A DNA stretch of 37,924 bases from Roseburia sp. (GCA_026168605.1 JAPFDX010000035.1:1-37924); one strand, 5' to 3'. Positions 8,022 through 20,422 are shown, numbered from the stretch's first letter. A program made the numbers and translations. Notes: generated by a model not told the origin, from the letters alone.

Positions 8022-8492
8022 TTATTTCTTGATCGTAAGGAATTTAACTGCAGCGATCAGCGGGATAAAACCGGATAACAGTCCAAGAACCTGACTATCC
8101 TGCTCTGTTTTGCCATCAATTCTTGCATACATCTTGGTGTATGTATATCCAAGAAATACGACCCGGATCACTACGTCAAGAATACTCAGCAGAGATGCAA
8201 GAACTCCTTCTACCGGAAGGAAAAGAAGTACAATCGGAATGATCCACCACAGCTTAAAGATGATAGCCGGAATCTCAAACTTCCCGAAAAGCATCACCTT
8301 CTCGTCATTTCCGCAGACAGCATCTGCACAGCCGAAATAAACGCCAAACGGAATCCATGCAAGCCATGCCTTATCATATCCAAGCGCCTGCAAAGCCTTC
8401 ATGTGCCCAAGTGAAGCTAACACGTAGTAGGCGATTCCTACAACCAATGACAGTATGATGATTCCCATACCAAATCCTAATAACATTTCCAT
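8022..8492 (-). CDS. Small multi-pass membrane protein of unknown function
   Basis: I do not recognise a named family. The 156-aa product starts with a hydrophobic helix (MGIIILSLVVGIAYYVLASL), then has a conserved-looking amphipathic stretch ALGYDKAWLAWIPFGVYFG, two long hydrophobic segments (IFKLWWIIPIVLLFLPV and a following one) and a C-terminal helix. The chosen ATG is 9 nt after a perfect AGGAGG (8502-8507); an ATG two codons upstream is only 3 nt from it. It has its own strong promoter in the gap after gyrA and its own terminator, so it is probably a single-gene unit. Confidence 0.8.
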   Translation of the reverse strand: MEMLLGFGMGIIILSLVVGIAYYVLASLGHMKALQALGYDKAWLAWIPFGVYFGCADAVCGNDEKVMLFGKFEIPAIIFKLWWIIPIVLLFLPVEGVLASLLSILDVVIRVVFLGYTYTKMYARIDGKTEQDSQVLGLLSGFIPLIAAVKFLTIKK

Positions 8493-8526
8493 CCTCATGA
8501 ACCTCCTCAAAAAGTATTATATGCTT

Positions 8527-8554
8527 ATTATACAAATTTTTACCCTAATGTCAA
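8527..8554 (-). promoter_or_regulatory. Strong promoter of the small membrane protein gene
   Basis: On the minus strand TTGACA (8549-8554) and TATAAT (8527-8532), both perfect, are separated by 16 bp. It fills the 50-bp gap after the gyrA stop codon. Confidence 0.85.
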
Positions 8555-8560
8555 CATTTT

Positions 8561-11182
8561 TTAGTCATTTTTAAGGTCGTTTTCTGCACGGTTCAACAGT
8601 TCTTTCATCAATTCGTCATCGGTCTCCGTAAACTCCGCCTTTCCTGCAGCTTTTTTTGCATTTTCTGCCGCGATGGCAATGCTCTGCGCCTCTTCCTCCT
8701 CGCTCAAAAGCTCAGCGTCATCGACATTTTCCATGAGACTCTTATCCTCACGAACCTTTGCGATGCTTGCGACAGTCACATTCTCATCTAAGTTGATGAG
8801 CTTCACGCCGGAGGTGATGCGTCCGAGAAGTGTGGTATCGCTCACCTTAATGCGGATAATGATTCCCTCTGTCGTGATAAGCATGATCTCATTGTCCTGG
8901 TTTACCGCTTTCACACCGACAATATTTCCGGTTTTTTCGGTAATCTTATAGCATTTCACACCCTTACCGCCGCGGTTCTGCGTCGTAAATTCGGAAATGA
9001 GTGTACATTTTCCAAGACCTTTTTCCGAGACGATCATCAGAGCCTCGCCCTGCGATTCCATCTGCATACCGATGACCTCGTCGCCGTCCGTCAGATTCAT
9101 GCCAATGACGCCCATCGAAGTTCTTCCCGTCTTGCGGACGTCGGTTTCCTTGAAACGGATGCACTGTCCGTATTTTGTCACAAGGAAAATATCCTGATTG
9201 TTGTCCGTCTTTTTCACCTCGATCAACTCATCATCCTCGCGGAGGCTGATCGCTGCAAGTCCTGTTTTGCGGACATTTGCATAGTCGGTGATCGGCGTTT
9301 TCTTGACGATTCCCTTCCTGGTCGCCATGAAAAGGAAATGCCCCTCCGTATATTCCTTGATCGGGATCACCGCAGTGATCTTCTCGCCCGGCTGAAGCTG
9401 GAGCAGATTGATGATCGCCGTTCCGCGCGCCGTCCTGCCCGCTTCCGGGATCTCGTATGCTTTCATGCGGTATACGCGTCCGGTGTTGGTGAAGAACATC
9501 ATGTAATGGTGGGACGTCGTCATCAAAAGTTCTTCGATATAATCGTCGTCGATCGTCTCCATTCCCTTGATCCCCTTGCCGCCGCGGTTCTGCGCACGGA
9601 AATTGTCAAGGCTCATGCGCTTGATATAGCCAAGCTTTGTCATGGTGATCACGGTGTTTGTCACCGGGATGAGATCTTCCATCGAAATGTCATACTCGTC
9701 AAATCCGATCGAGGTTCTTCTCTCATCACCGTATTTGTCAGCGATCAACAGAATTTCCTCACGGATCACACCGAGCAGTTTTTTCTCATCTGCAAGAATC
9801 GCCTTCAATTCCGCGATGCGGTCCATCAGCTCCGCATACTCTGTCTCCAGCTTCTCGCGCTCCAATCCTGTCAGCGCGCGCAGACGCATATCGACGATCG
9901 CTTGTGCCTGCACATCGGTCAGAGAGAAACGCTCCATCAAGCGCTCTTTTGCCTCCGCCGTCGTCTTACTGCTACGGATAATGTTGATAACCTCATCGAT
10001 ATTGTCAAGCGCTGTGAGCAACCCCTGTAAAATATGGGCGCGCTCCTCGGCTTTATTCAGATCGTATCTGGTTCTTCTGGTCACTACATCTTTCTGGTGC
10101 ATGAGATAATAGTTTAACATCTCGTAAAGGTTTAACACCTTCGGCTGATTGTCAACAAGCGCCAGCATGATCACACCAAACGTATCCTGAAGCTGCGTAT
10201 GCTTATAGAGCAGGTTTAAGGTGACATTCGGGTTGACGTCACGGCGCAGCTCGATACAGATACGCATACCCTGACGGTCGGATTCATCCCTCAGATCTGT
10301 GATACCGTCAATTTTTTTATCTTTTACGAGCTCGGCAATCTTCTCGATCAGCCGGGCTTTGTTTACCATGTAGGGGAGTTCCGTCACAACAATGCGGTTC
10401 TTGCCGTTTTGCATCGGCTCGATGTCCGTCACCGCGCGCACTCTGACCTTGCCGCGTCCCGTGCGGTAAGCCTCGTTGATGCCTGCAGTTCCAAGAATCG
10501 TTCCTCCGGTCGGGAAATCGGGTCCTTTTACGATGGCAAGCAGTTCCTCGATGTCCGTCTCCCGGTTCTCCTCCACCTGGTTGTCGATGATCTTCACCAC
10601 GCCGCCGATCACTTCGCGCAGATTGTGCGGCGGGATATTGGTCGCCATACCGACTGCGATTCCCGTCGTGCCGTTCACGAGAAGATTCGGAAAGCGGGAT
10701 GGAAGAACGGTCGGCTCTTTCTCGGTCTCATCGAAGTTTGGAACGAAATCAACCGTATTTTTATTGATGTCGGCGAGCATCTCCATCGAAATTTTGGAGA
10801 GACGCGCCTCTGTATATCGCATTGCCGCCGCACCGTCGCCGTCGACAGAACCAAAGTTTCCATGACCGTCCACAAGCGGATAGCGGAACGACCAGTCCTG
10901 CGCCATATTTACCAGCGCACCGTAGATCGAACTGTCCCCGTGTGGATGGTATTTACCCATCGTATCGCCGACGATACGCGCACATTTACGGTGCGGCTTG
11001 TCCGGTCCGTTATTTAATTCGATCATCGAATAGAGAACACGGCGCTGTACCGGCTTTAAACCGTCTCTGACGTCCGGCAGGGCGCGCTGTGCGATCACGC
11101 TCATGGCATAGTCGATGTACGACGTCTCCATCGTCTTTTTCAAATCGACTTCATGAATCTGGTCAAATATTTTGTCATCCAT
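8561..11182 (-). CDS. gyrA: DNA gyrase subunit A
   Basis: The 873-aa A subunit of the type II topoisomerase that introduces negative supercoils. The catalytic tyrosine is Tyr123 in AMRYTEARL. The quinolone-determining region reads [15 protein letters not shown], with Ser84 at the position of E. coli Ser83 and Gly88 at the position of Asp87. The C-terminal DNA-wrapping domain contains two GyrA-box-like QNRGGKG motifs, the first of which fits the usual box position. The tail is acidic. AAGGAG lies 8 nt before the ATG. It follows gyrB by 14 nt and is cotranscribed with it. Confidence 0.98.
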   Translation of the reverse strand: MDDKIFDQIHEVDLKKTMETSYIDYAMSVIAQRALPDVRDGLKPVQRRVLYSMIELNNGPDKPHRKCARIVGDTMGKYHPHGDSSIYGALVNMAQDWSFRYPLVDGHGNFGSVDGDGAAAMRYTEARLSKISMEMLADINKNTVDFVPNFDETEKEPTVLPSRFPNLLVNGTTGIAVGMATNIPPHNLREVIGGVVKIIDNQVEENRETDIEELLAIVKGPDFPTGGTILGTAGINEAYRTGRGKVRVRAVTDIEPMQNGKNRIVVTELPYMVNKARLIEKIAELVKDKKIDGITDLRDESDRQGMRICIELRRDVNPNVTLNLLYKHTQLQDTFGVIMLALVDNQPKVLNLYEMLNYYLMHQKDVVTRRTRYDLNKAEERAHILQGLLTALDNIDEVINIIRSSKTTAEAKERLMERFSLTDVQAQAIVDMRLRALTGLEREKLETEYAELMDRIAELKAILADEKKLLGVIREEILLIADKYGDERRTSIGFDEYDISMEDLIPVTNTVITMTKLGYIKRMSLDNFRAQNRGGKGIKGMETIDDDYIEELLMTTSHHYMMFFTNTGRVYRMKAYEIPEAGRTARGTAIINLLQLQPGEKITAVIPIKEYTEGHFLFMATRKGIVKKTPITDYANVRKTGLAAISLREDDELIEVKKTDNNQDIFLVTKYGQCIRFKETDVRKTGRTSMGVIGMNLTDGDEVIGMQMESQGEALMIVSEKGLGKCTLISEFTTQNRGGKGVKCYKITEKTGNIVGVKAVNQDNEIMLITTEGIIIRIKVSDTTLLGRITSGVKLINLDENVTVASIAKVREDKSLMENVDDAELLSEEEEAQSIAIAAENAKKAAGKAEFTETDDELMKELLNRAENDLKND

Positions 11183-11196
11183 AAATTTGTCTCCTT

Positions 11197-14227
<3,031 letters not shown>

Positions 14228-14231
<4 letters not shown>

Positions 14232-14443
14232 CTTACAATCTTAACCTGTTCTCCGTTGAAGGAGATGATCTCTCCCCCGTGTAATTTTTTGCCGCGCTGA
14301 AGCTCCACTTCACCGTTTACACGCACAAGCCCGTCCTGGATCACCATCTTGGCGTCCACGCCGGAATCCACGAGCCCTGCCTTTTTCAGCGCCTGACCAA
14401 GCTTAATAAATTCATCCTCTGGTCGGATACTTATCTCTGTCAT
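14228..14443 (-). CDS. yaaA: S4 domain protein YaaA (RlbA)
   Basis: A 71-aa S4-type RNA-binding protein, as found between dnaN and recF in most Firmicutes. The S4 core is IKLGQALKKAGLVDSG, then VNGEVELQRGKKL. It is thought to act in ribosome assembly, but its exact role is poorly known. It lies 11 nt after dnaN and its stop overlaps the recF start, so it is translationally coupled to recF. Confidence 0.93.
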
Positions 14444-14454
14444 ATCTGCTCCTC

Positions 14455-15567
14455 TTATACCGTTGCTGCGTTAAAGTTTACCGGAAGGATCAGGTAAATA
14501 AATTTACCGTCGTCATCCTTGATAAAACACGGCGCCTTTGGATTGACCATGTAGAGGCTGACCTCCTCCTCGTCGATCACGCGCAATGCGTCGATAAAGA
14601 ATTTCGGGTTAAATCCGATCAGAATGTCCTTCCCCTCCTTCGCGATATCGATATCCTCATTCATCGAACCGATAAAGGAATTGATCTTAAGTTCCATATT
14701 GCCGTCCGTCACATTCATGATGATCGGCTTCTTATCGCCCTCTTTCACGAGAAGCGTTGCACGGTCGATACAGCTTAAGAGTTCTCTCTTATTGATCTTG
14801 ATCTTCGTCTCATAGGCGGAGGACAGCATCTGCTCAATTTTGAAATATTCTCCCTCGATCAGTCTCGACACCACCATCGTATCGTCAAATTCAAATACAA
14901 TGTGATTGTCTGTCAGGAACATATGTACTTCATCCTCCGCGCTTCCCGGAAGGATCTTGCTGACCTCCTGAAGCGTCTTGCCCGGAACGACAACCTTCCT
15001 GTGCTGGTAGCTGTTCTTTAATTCGATATTGCGGATGGAGATACGGTGTCCGTCAAGTGATACCACTTTCAGGTGATTCTCCTCGATCTCAAAAAGCTCT
15101 CCTGTCATCAGTTTATTATTATCGTTGTCTGCGATGGAGAAAATGGTCTGTCTGATCACTTCCTTTAAAGTGAACTGTGACATATCGATCGACTCATTTC
15201 TCTCGATATAAGGAATATAAGAAAAATCGTCACCTGATTTTCCTACAATATTGAACTTCGCTTTCTCGCAGGTGATCGTCGTCTTAAAGGAAGCGTCTGT
15301 CTCAATCACTACGTCACTGTCCGGAAGCTTGCGGACGATCTCGGAAAAAATCTTCGCGTCGAGCGCGATTACACCGCGCTCTGCGATCTCTCCCTCGATC
15401 TTTGTCTCGATCCCAAGCTCCATGTCATTGGCAGTCAGCTTGATCTCACTGGCAGATGCGTCGATCAGGATACATTCTAAGATCGCCATCGTCGTTCTGG
15501 TCGGGACTGCCTTTGATACGATATTGACGCCGTGTAACAGATTTGATTTGGAACAGATAAGTTTCAT
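14455..15567 (-). CDS. dnaN: DNA polymerase III beta subunit (sliding clamp)
   Basis: The 370-aa clamp that rings DNA and tethers the replicative polymerase. The N-terminus MKLICSKSNLLHGVNIVSKA and the C-terminal LPVNF are typical, and the length fits three clamp domains. The start is the ATG preceded by AAGGAG (about 10 nt); a longer reading upstream has no ribosome site. It is separated from dnaA by 312 bp of non-coding DNA with candidate DnaA boxes. Confidence 0.97.
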   Translation of the reverse strand: MKLICSKSNLLHGVNIVSKAVPTRTTMAILECILIDASASEIKLTANDMELGIETKIEGEIAERGVIALDAKIFSEIVRKLPDSDVVIETDASFKTTITCEKAKFNIVGKSGDDFSYIPYIERNESIDMSQFTLKEVIRQTIFSIADNDNNKLMTGELFEIEENHLKVVSLDGHRISIRNIELKNSYQHRKVVVPGKTLQEVSKILPGSAEDEVHMFLTDNHIVFEFDDTMVVSRLIEGEYFKIEQMLSSAYETKIKINKRELLSCIDRATLLVKEGDKKPIIMNVTDGNMELKINSFIGSMNEDIDIAKEGKDILIGFNPKFFIDALRVIDEEEVSLYMVNPKAPCFIKDDDGKFIYLILPVNFNAATV

Positions 15568-15879
15568 ATTGTTTATAACTCCTTCCTGATGCTGTATGGC
15601 TTGTCCGGGAGCGAACCGGAGTTCCATAGATAATATTTATAAAAAGATATTCAAAGTATTCTTAATAGGGCCTGTTTATAAGTGAATAACCTCTGAAAGT
15701 ACTTAAAATAGGGACTTCCAGTAAAAAATAAAGCTGTATAACTCTGTGTAAAGGATGAGGATGAAGTGCTTATAGTTTGTGGATGAAAATTATGTAAACT
15801 ATAAGCGGAACTCCTGAAAAAATAACTTGTCCTCATTCATTCACAACAGCTCCACATGATATCAACAGAAAGTTGTGGA
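15568..15879. other. dnaA-dnaN intergenic region with near-consensus DnaA boxes
   Basis: No gene is seen here. Four 8/9 matches to TTATNCACA occur: 15681-15689 (minus), 15778-15786 (minus), 15837-15845 (plus, TCATTCACA) and 15874-15882 (minus, overlapping the dnaA stop). The stretch at about 15629-15700 is AT-rich. In B. subtilis the dnaA-dnaN gap forms the second half of a bipartite origin with the unwinding element, and this region may do the same. I could not pick a convincing dnaN promoter. Confidence 0.5.
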
Positions 15880-17235
15880 TTAGTTCGGGTTGATCTTTTT
15901 CTTGATGGTATCGATCAGATTCTTCGTGGTGTTGTCCGATTCGTATTCATCGGAAATCTTCTGTACACCGTGAATGATCGTCGAGTGGTCGCGTCCGCCA
16001 AGAAGCGCTCCGATGGCGTCAAGCGGCGTATCCGTCATATTCTTGCACAGATACATGGCGATTTGCCGTGGTCTTGCGATGTCCTTGCTGCGGTTTTTGG
16101 AAATCATCTGGTTTAAGGAAATCTGGAAGTGCTCTGACACCACTTCTATAATAAGCTGCGGTGTGATTTCTTTTGGCTTGTCCGGTGTGATGATATTCTG
16201 AAGTTCCTTGATGGCAATATCCATCGTGATCTCCGTCTTTTCCAGATTGGAGTAAGCCAAAAGCTTGTTGAGCGCGCCTTCAAGCTCACGGATGTTGGAC
16301 TTGATGTTTGTCGCGATATAGTTGAGGATCTCATCGCTCAACACCATGTCATCCGCCTCGACCTTCTTGCGGAGGATCGCCATTCGCGTCTCGTAATCCG
16401 GCGTGCCGATATCTGCCATAAGTCCCCATTCAAAACGGGAACGGATGCGCTCTTCCAGTGTCTCCATCTCCTTCGGAGGTTTATCTGAGGTCAGGATGAT
16501 CTGCTTCCCGGCAGAATGTAAGGCATTGAAGGTGTGGAAAAATTCTTCCTGCGTACTTTCCTTTCCTATAATAAACTGTACGTCGTCGATCATAAACACA
16601 TCGATCGTCCGGTATTTCTCACGAAGCTTGTTCATCGCGGCGGCGTTACCGCTTCGGATGGATTCGATCACTTCGTTCGTAAATTCCTCCGAGGTGACGT
16701 AGATGATCTTTGCATCAGGATTCTTCTCTAAAACGAAATGACCGATGGAATGCATCAGATGGGTCTTGCCAAGTCCCGGACCTCCGTAGATGTAAAGCGG
16801 GTTGTACGCTTCGCCCGGCGACTCCGCCACTGCGAGGGATGCGGAATGTGCGAAACGGTTATTGCTTCCCACGACGAAGGTGTCAAATGTATAATTTGGA
16901 TTGAGGTTCGATCTGTCTGCTTTTTCAGAAAAAACGGTTTTCTTCGCTTTTGACTGACCTTTGTGCATACTGCCCGCCTGCTCCGGCAGGATAAATTTGA
17001 TCTCGTATTCCGTGCCTGTGATCTCGCCGATCGCTACCTTTAATGGAAGGTAATACTTCTTGGAGATATAGCTTAAGGTCATCTGCTCCGATGGAACAAG
17101 GATATATAGAGTGTTATTTTCGATCCCGTATACTTCAAGGGGACGGATCCATGTATCAAAGGAAATATCGCTGATGTCATGTTCGGTTTTGACCGTCATC
17201 AATATCTCGTCCCATTTTTCTAAAATTAAATCCAT
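15880..17235 (-). CDS. dnaA: Chromosomal replication initiator DnaA
   Basis: A 451-aa AAA+ initiator. Domain I is at residues 1-80 and is followed by a short linker. Domain III has Walker A GGPGLGKTH, Walker B VFMIDDVQF, sensor 1 ILTSDKPPKEM and the arginine-finger region RIRSRFEWG. Domain IV carries the DnaA signature GGRDHSTIIHGV, which reads DnaA boxes. The ATG is preceded by CGGAG at 7 nt. The gene faces away from oriC, which lies directly upstream, and its probable promoter overlaps a TTATC palindrome, suggesting autoregulation. Confidence 0.98.
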   Translation of the reverse strand: MDLILEKWDEILMTVKTEHDISDISFDTWIRPLEVYGIENNTLYILVPSEQMTLSYISKKYYLPLKVAIGEITGTEYEIKFILPEQAGSMHKGQSKAKKTVFSEKADRSNLNPNYTFDTFVVGSNNRFAHSASLAVAESPGEAYNPLYIYGGPGLGKTHLMHSIGHFVLEKNPDAKIIYVTSEEFTNEVIESIRSGNAAAMNKLREKYRTIDVFMIDDVQFIIGKESTQEEFFHTFNALHSAGKQIILTSDKPPKEMETLEERIRSRFEWGLMADIGTPDYETRMAILRKKVEADDMVLSDEILNYIATNIKSNIRELEGALNKLLAYSNLEKTEITMDIAIKELQNIITPDKPKEITPQLIIEVVSEHFQISLNQMISKNRSKDIARPRQIAMYLCKNMTDTPLDAIGALLGGRDHSTIIHGVQKISDEYESDNTTKNLIDTIKKKINPN

Positions 17236-17281
17236 GTTTACGCTCCGATTCTATTAGTTCTGAAAAAATCCTACACTTCCT

Positions 17282-17310
17282 ATCCTACACCATTTGAAAG
17301 CTTTTATCAA
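17282..17310 (-). promoter_or_regulatory. Probable dnaA promoter
   Basis: On the minus strand TTGATA (17305-17310) and TAGGAT (17282-17287) are separated by 17 bp, about 45 bp before the dnaA start. The -35 box lies within the palindrome TTATC-AATG-GATAA (17304-17317), so DnaA binding there could repress its own gene. The match is moderate. Confidence 0.5.
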
Positions 17311-17637
17311 TGGATAATTTGCACGATTGGGAGCTTAGACGTGAGGGGATATGTAAAAAGTAAAAAACGGCTATTTGGGCAAAATAAGGCTTTTCAAAAG
17401 TTATCAGCAAGTTATCAAATGGTTATCAAGTAGTTATCCACAAGTTATCCACATTTCGTGGGTAACTCATGAAAACGCCGATTTATCCACATTTTTTGTG
17501 TATAATGTGTGGAAAAGTTTACAGAGTATCTTGCAGAAAAGAGTTTCTTCCTTATATTAAGACAGTCAGTTTTTTTCCACAATGGGAAAAAGGTGGAAAT
17601 GTAAATAACCGTCTGGCACAGATTATTGATTTTATGC

Positions 17638-17665
17638 TTGACTTGGCGGGTTTTTCTGCTATAAT
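17638..17665 (+). promoter_or_regulatory. rpmH operon promoter
   Basis: TTGACT (17638-17643) and a perfect TATAAT (17660-17665) are separated by 16 bp, about 40 bp upstream of the rpmH start and just beyond the last DnaA box. Confidence 0.8.
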
Positions 17666-17706
17666 TGAAAATGATGTTTTTTTAACGTAGAGGAGGTGAA
17701 TGCAAT

Positions 17707-17841
17707 ATGAAGATGACATTCCAACCAAAAAAGAGACAGAGAGCGAAAGTTCACGGATTTAGAAGCAGAATGAGCACTGCAGGCGGAAGAAAAGTATTGG
17801 CTGCAAGAAGATTAAAAGGTAGAAAGAAATTATCAGCTTAG
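17707..17841 (+). CDS. rpmH: 50S ribosomal protein L34
   Basis: A 44-aa, strongly basic ribosomal protein, [18 protein letters not shown] at the start and [11 protein letters not shown] at the end, matching L34 along its whole length. It binds 23S rRNA. AGGAGG lies 10 nt before the ATG. It is the first gene right of oriC and is followed by a short hairpin before rnpA. Confidence 0.97.
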   Translation: MKMTFQPKKRQRAKVHGFRSRMSTAGGRKVLAARRLKGRKKLSA

Positions 17842-17842
17842 G

Positions 17843-17870
17843 CCACATATTATGTGGTCTTTTCTTCTTT
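17843..17870 (+). terminator. Short hairpin between rpmH and rnpA (partial terminator)
   Basis: CCACAT-att-ATGTGG directly after the rpmH stop is followed by a pyrimidine-rich tract TCTTTTCTTCTTT. The 6-7 bp stem is weak, so it probably attenuates rather than stops transcription. That would fit the much larger need for L34 than for RNase P protein. Confidence 0.6.
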
Positions 17871-17903
17871 ATGCAAGAGTTTGCATAGAGGAAGGACACA
17901 AGA

Positions 17904-18266
17904 ATGAAATATTCAGAGTCGTTAAAGAAAAACAGTGATTTCAAGAACGTATACCGCAATGGAAAGTCCTATGCGAACCGTTATCTGGTGATGTACGTTC
18001 TGGAGAATGGGACGGAGAGGAACAGACTTGGGATCTCCGTCAGCAAAAAAGTTGGAAACAGTGTTATAAGACATCATCTCACCCGGCTGGTGCGGGAGAG
18101 TTACAGACTACATGAAGATATGTTCCAAAGTGGTTTGGACATGGTAGTCATCGCAAGAACAACAGCGAAAGATATTTCTTATCATGAAGTGGAGAGCGCG
18201 CTGCTGCATCTTGGAGGTCTTCACAAGATTACAAAAATTGACAAAAAGAAGATGGAATCATTTTGA
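17904..18266 (+). CDS. rnpA: Ribonuclease P protein component
   Basis: This 120-aa basic protein binds the RNase P RNA and helps position precursor tRNAs. The family's RNR motif is in [17 protein letters not shown] followed by RLVRESYR, and an N-terminal [11 protein letters not shown] is typical. GAGGAAGGA lies before the ATG. Its stop overlaps the yidD start (TTGA). The C-terminal extension after about residue 108 is lysine-rich. Confidence 0.96.
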   Translation: MKYSESLKKNSDFKNVYRNGKSYANRYLVMYVLENGTERNRLGISVSKKVGNSVIRHHLTRLVRESYRLHEDMFQSGLDMVVIARTTAKDISYHEVESALLHLGGLHKITKIDKKKMESF

Positions 18267-18472
18267 AAAAAATTTTAATTGCTCTTATTAAGTTTTATAG
18301 AAAGTATCTTTCTCCGCTTAAGTCTACCAAATGCCCCTATTATCCGTCCTGCTCACAGTACGGACTGGAGGCTGTTGAGAAATACGGCGCCATAAAGGGC
18401 GGGGCGCTTGCCCTTTGGAGAATCTTACGATGTAATCCTTTTTCAAAAGGGGGATATGACCCAGTTCCATAA
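18263..18472 (+). CDS. yidD: Membrane protein insertion efficiency factor YidD
   Basis: A 69-aa protein with the conserved core [25 protein letters not shown] and [14 protein letters not shown] that defines YidD. It assists YidC-dependent insertion of membrane proteins. It starts with TTG, overlapping the rnpA stop by four bases. The usual rnpA-yidD-yidC order is kept. Confidence 0.95.
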   Translation: MKKILIALIKFYRKYLSPLKSTKCPYYPSCSQYGLEAVEKYGAIKGGALALWRILRCNPFSKGGYDPVP

Positions 18473-18487
18473 TGGAGGTATTTGACA

Positions 18488-19771
18488 GTGTCAGAAATGT
18501 TATTAACTGCATACGATGGTGCGATTTTAGGACCGATTGCAAAAGTACTTGGATTTTTTATGGATGGCACCTACAAGGTCATGCAGATGATCGGGCTTGA
18601 TAATGTAGCCTTATCCATTATCATTTTTACGATTATTGTTTATATGCTGATGTTTCCGCTCACCTATAAGCAGCAGAAGTTTTCCAAGCTGACGCAGAAG
18701 ATGAATCCGGAGATTCAGGAGATCAATAAAAAGTATCAGGGAAAGAAAGACCAGGCGTCCATGATGGCGATGCAGGAGGAGACGCAGGCTGTTTACCAGA
18801 AATATGGGGTTTCCATGATGGGAAGCTGCGGACAGATGCTGATCTCTATGCCGCTTTTGTTTGGACTTTACCGTGTATTTTTAAATGTGCCTGCTTATGT
18901 TACAGGCGTGAAGGACAACTTTACTGCTCTGGTAAACGGTATTATGGCGACCGGCGGCTTCGAGACAAAGATGCAGTCTCTTGTCGAGGAATTTAAGATT
19001 TTTACACAACCGATGGCTAATTTTACAGCGCCGGATGACGGTGCCGTTGCAAATTCCATCGTGGATGTGCTTTATAAGTTAAATTCCGCCGGATGGGACA
19101 GCTTACAGGGGATGTTTCCAAAGCTTTCCGATACGATCTCATCCACCTATGAGACGGTATCTCATGTTAATAACTTTATGGGGCTGAACATTTCCGATAC
19201 GCCCTGGCACGTGATCACAACGAATTTTGCAGATGGCGCTTATCTGCTTGTCATTGCAGCGCTCATGATCCCGGTCGTATCTTATCTGACACAGGTGGGA
19301 AGCATTAAGCTGATGTCCGCTGCAAACTCTGCCGCTACGCAGAATGATGCGATGGCGCAGCAGATGAACATGATGAATAAGATCATGCCGTTGTTTTCTC
19401 TGTTCATGTGTTTTTCGGTTCCGGTTGGTCTTGGTATCTACTGGATCATCAGTGCAGTCGTGAGAATTGTACAGCAGTTTTTCCTGAATAAGCATTTTGA
19501 GAAGATGGATCTTGATGATATCATTAAGAAGAATCAGGAAAAGGCGAAGAAGAAGCGTGAGAAGATGGGAATTGCGGAGAACCAGATTTCGAATGCTGCA
19601 AGAATGAACACCAAACGTATGGTGGATGTGAACAAAAATCATCTTCTTTCCGAGGAGCAGGAAGCAGAGCTTGAAAGAATGAATGAAGTGAGAACCAAAG
19701 CCAAAGCGGGAAGCATCACAGCGAAGGCAAATATGGTTCGTGATTTCAACGAGAGAAATAACAGAAAATAG
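18488..19771 (+). CDS. yidC: Membrane protein insertase YidC/Oxa1 family
   Basis: The 427-aa insertase folds proteins into the cytoplasmic membrane. Membrane segments include NVALSIIIFTIIVYMLMFPL, MLISMPLLFGLYRVF, LLVIAALMIPVVSYL and a C-terminal pair around LFMCFSVPVGLGIYWIIS. The charged hairpin KFSKLTQKMNPEIQEINKKY follows the first segment. About 110 residues between the second and third segments form an insertion. A long basic tail (KKNQEKAKKKREKMG) may contact the ribosome. I favour GTG, 9 nt after GGAGG; a TTG two codons earlier is too close. No lipobox cysteine is seen. Confidence 0.95.
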   Translation: MSEMLLTAYDGAILGPIAKVLGFFMDGTYKVMQMIGLDNVALSIIIFTIIVYMLMFPLTYKQQKFSKLTQKMNPEIQEINKKYQGKKDQASMMAMQEETQAVYQKYGVSMMGSCGQMLISMPLLFGLYRVFLNVPAYVTGVKDNFTALVNGIMATGGFETKMQSLVEEFKIFTQPMANFTAPDDGAVANSIVDVLYKLNSAGWDSLQGMFPKLSDTISSTYETVSHVNNFMGLNISDTPWHVITTNFADGAYLLVIAALMIPVVSYLTQVGSIKLMSAANSAATQNDAMAQQMNMMNKIMPLFSLFMCFSVPVGLGIYWIISAVVRIVQQFFLNKHFEKMDLDDIIKKNQEKAKKKREKMGIAENQISNAARMNTKRMVDVNKNHLLSEEQEAELERMNEVRTKAKAGSITAKANMVRDFNERNNRK

Positions 19772-19784
19772 AGGGGTACAGACT

Positions 19785-20408
19785 ATGGAATATATTGAAA
19801 TTTCAGCAAAAACAGTTGATGATGCGATTACGGAAGCGGTTATCAGGCTGGGGACAACCCATGATAAGATTGAATATGAAGTGATTGAGAAGGGAAGCGC
19901 CGGATTTATCGGAATCGGCAAAAAAGACGCCGTTATCAAGGTGAGAAAGAAAAATGACGTCGAAGACAATATCCGCGATTTCCTGGAGAAGGTATTTGCT
20001 GCGATGAGCCTTCCGGTTGAGATTCTGATCGAGAAGGAAGAATCCGGCAAAGTCATCAATGTCGAGTTAAAGGGCGACGATATGGGAGTGCTGATCGGCA
20101 AGAGGGGACAGACACTTGATTCGTTACAGTATCTGACAAACCTTGCTGTCAATAAAAATTCCGAAGAGTATGTAAAGGTAAAGATCGACACAGAGGATTA
20201 CCGGAAGAGAAGAAGGGAGACTTTGGAGAATCTTGCCAGAAATATTGCATACAAGGTAAAGAGAACAAAACATCCTGTTTCTTTGGAGCCGATGAATCCG
20301 TTTGAGAGAAGAGTGATCCATTATGCTTTACAGAACGATAAGTTTGTGACAACACACAGCGAAGGCGAGGAGCCGTACAGACACGTGGTTGTAACTTTAA
20401 AGAGATAG
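19785..20408 (+). CDS. jag: RNA-binding protein KhpB (Jag/EloR)
   Basis: A 207-aa protein with three parts: an N-terminal Jag domain (EYIEISAKTVDDAITEA, with KGSAGFIGIGKKDA), a KH domain with GKRGQTLDSLQYL, and an R3H domain including RKRRRETLENLA and RRVIHYAL. Homologues bind RNA and influence cell elongation and division. The ATG is preceded by GAGGGG at 8 nt; an upstream start would overlap yidC. It closes the rpmH-rnpA-yidD-yidC-jag operon and is followed by a terminator. Confidence 0.95.
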   Translation: MEYIEISAKTVDDAITEAVIRLGTTHDKIEYEVIEKGSAGFIGIGKKDAVIKVRKKNDVEDNIRDFLEKVFAAMSLPVEILIEKEESGKVINVELKGDDMGVLIGKRGQTLDSLQYLTNLAVNKNSEEYVKVKIDTEDYRKRRRETLENLARNIAYKVKRTKHPVSLEPMNPFERRVIHYALQNDKFVTTHSEGEEPYRHVVVTLKR

Positions 20409-20422
20409 GAAACTAACCAAGG

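Larger units (their letters stand above)
17236..17706. other. Chromosomal replication origin oriC
   Basis: This 471-bp non-coding gap separates the divergent dnaA and rpmH. Five TTATC boxes start at 17401, 17412, 17423, 17434 and 17445, exactly 11 bp apart and in one orientation; the last two are perfect TTATCCACA. Further boxes are TTATCCACA at 17483-17491, the perfect consensus TTATACACA on the minus strand at 17497-17505, and TTTTCCACA at 17508-17516 (minus) and 17573-17581 (plus). An inverted TTATC pair lies at 17304-17317. Box density, divergent transcription and gene context identify the origin. Confidence 0.92.

Noticed and set aside
9338-11017. Long plus-strand frames opposite gyrA (up to 230 codons)
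   Set aside because: They lie antisense to a fully conserved gyrA and show no family motifs; they are by-products of gyrA codon use.
19139-20191. 350-codon minus-strand frame opposite yidC and jag
   Set aside because: It spans two well-conserved plus-strand genes and their boundary, has serine- and histidine-rich composition with no domain, and no ribosome site.
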